A DNA stretch of 64,000 bases from a bacterium (lineage in GTDB: Bacteria; Electryoneota; RPQS01), in assembly GCA_016721565.1 (NCBI GenBank), contig JADKHW010000006.1:1-64000 (forward strand). The letters run 5' to 3'. The translations under genes were made by a program, and so were the position numbers. Every line of letters begins with the position of its first letter. Position 1 is the first letter of the stretch. The notes beneath the pieces were generated by a model, which had not been told where the DNA came from, did no database searches, and saw only the letters and a program-made list of their open reading frames with translations. Positions 63,338-64,000 of this stretch are shown piece by piece.

Positions 63338-63341
63338 CGGG
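63327..63341 (+). promoter_or_regulatory. Hairpin spanning the MerR stop, before flagellin
   Basis: CCCGC (63327-63331) and GCGGG (63337-63341) with loop GATTA, which contains part of the MerR stop codon. No T run. It could be a processing or stability element that raises flagellin mRNA over the MerR part. Confidence 0.4.
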
Positions 63342-63366
63342 TGAATCCTAATATCACGGGAGTAAC

Positions 63367-64000
63367 ATGAGTACACGCATAAATCACAACCTGCTATCCC
63401 TCGGCGCTCAGCGCTCGGTGTGGACGGCACAGAACGACCTCGATTCGGCCGTTCAGCGATTGTCCAGCGGACTTCGCATCAACTACGCGTGGGATGATCC
63501 CACCGGACTCGGAATCAGCGAGCGCCTTCGTTCCTCGATCTCAGGCATGGTCGAAGCCGAGAAGAACGCGAACTACAACATCAATATGATGCAGACTGCC
63601 GAAGGCGCACTGGCCGTCATTGATGAAAAGTTAATTCGCATGCGAGCCATCGCTATTCAAGCTGCTAACGGCGTCTTAACAACATTGGATCGTCAAGTCG
63701 CGAACGTCGAATTCCAACAGCTCAAGAGCGAAATGGACCGTATCGCGCACACAGCGAACTATAATGGTTATCGCTTGCTGGATGGTTCGCGCTCAGCCGA
63801 AACGATGAGTACCGACCCAACTTTGGCGCTCGGCTATAATGCAGTCACAACTGCTGCTGATTCCGGATCAATTAAGTTTCACATTGGTGAAAACAACAAT
63901 GTCGGCCAAGATTTCTACTACATCAATATCGCCGGGATGACGGCCTCCGATCTGGGTGTAGCAGGTCTCGATGTCTCGAATACAGCATCAGCGCAGGACT
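63367..64000 (+). CDS. fliC: Flagellin, 5' part (cut by window end)
   Basis: The frame opens at ATG 63367 (CGGGAG eight nt upstream) and runs without a stop to the last base, 211 codons. The N-terminal D0/D1 region is unmistakable: STRINHNLLSLGAQRSVWTA, AVQRLSSGLRINYAWDDPTG, LGISERLRSSISGM, NINMMQTAEGALAVIDEKLI, ANYNGYRLLDGS. From about residue 145 the sequence enters the variable surface domain. It is the presumed acceptor of the upstream glycosyltransferases. The C-terminal half lies outside the window. Confidence 0.95.
   Translation, partial: MSTRINHNLLSLGAQRSVWTAQNDLDSAVQRLSSGLRINYAWDDPTGLGISERLRSSISGMVEAEKNANYNINMMQTAEGALAVIDEKLIRMRAIAIQAANGVLTTLDRQVANVEFQQLKSEMDRIAHTANYNGYRLLDGSRSAETMSTDPTLALGYNAVTTAADSGSIKFHIGENNNVGQDFYYINIAGMTASDLGVAGLDVSNTASAQD

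Noticed and set aside
1..64000. CRISPR arrays, tRNA/rRNA genes, insertion sequences, phage or defence genes
   Set aside because: Gaps between genes are short and were read through. No regularly spaced repeats, no cloverleaf-like segment, no transposase or integrase motif were found.

Overview
The window looks like a chromosomal segment of an uncultured, motile, Gram-negative (diderm) bacterium outside the Proteobacteria. The diderm inference rests on P- and L-ring genes (flgI, flgH, flgA) and on heptosyltransferase-like enzymes. The flagellar gene order from flgC to fliA follows the fla/che plan familiar from Bacillus (fliE-F-G-H-I-J, a YlxF/MotE-like gene, fliK, flgD, flgE, fliL-M-Y-O-P-Q-R, flhB-A-F, sigma factor). 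A large secreted protease with repeated PPC-like domains would suit a member of the FCB group or a neighbouring candidate phylum. That placement is inference only; no rRNA or other marker is present.

Layout. (1) 45-8323, minus strand: a tight operon uvrA - M28 peptidase - nadA - aspartase/fumarase - TauE/SafE exporter. (2) 8657-10036, plus strand: a sigma-54-dependent response regulator behind a strong sigma-70 promoter, ending at a palindromic terminator shared with (3). (3) 10116-13805, minus: a 1229-residue secreted M36-like metalloprotease. (4) 13974-16982, minus: an HlyD-type lipoprotein, an ABC ATPase and an ABC-2 permease with a damaged 3' end, followed by an intrinsic terminator. (5) 17353-50223, plus: about 37 flagellar and flagellum-associated genes almost without gaps. 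(6) 50225-62877, plus: glycosyltransferases and a Maf/DUF115-like protein that start 1 nt after flgL, best read as a flagellin-glycosylation block. (7) 62963-64000, plus: a MerR-like gene and the start of a flagellin, behind a near-consensus sigma-28 promoter.

Regulation can be read from the DNA. Sigma-54 (-24/-12) promoters lie before flgC, before the small zinc-ribbon gene ahead of flgD, and before flgF. A sigma-28 promoter precedes the MerR/flagellin pair. The window itself encodes an NtrC-class activator with GAFTGA and a FliA-type sigma factor, so a plausible cascade is activator + sigma-54 for hook-basal-body genes, then FliA for the filament. The flgC promoter has a sigma-28-like element overlapping the sigma-54 element.

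Oddities. Several conserved genes carry single-base frameshifts (aspartase, uvrA, fliK twice, fliP, possibly the zinc-ribbon gene), many at short homopolymers, which points to consensus errors in a draft or metagenomic assembly more than to decay. No flgB, flhG, motAB, fliD, fliS or chemotaxis genes are in the window. Several small unrecognised proteins (64, 67, 86, 95, 83 and 204 aa) sit at fixed-looking positions inside the flagellar and glycosylation operons and are the best candidates for undescribed flagellar parts.
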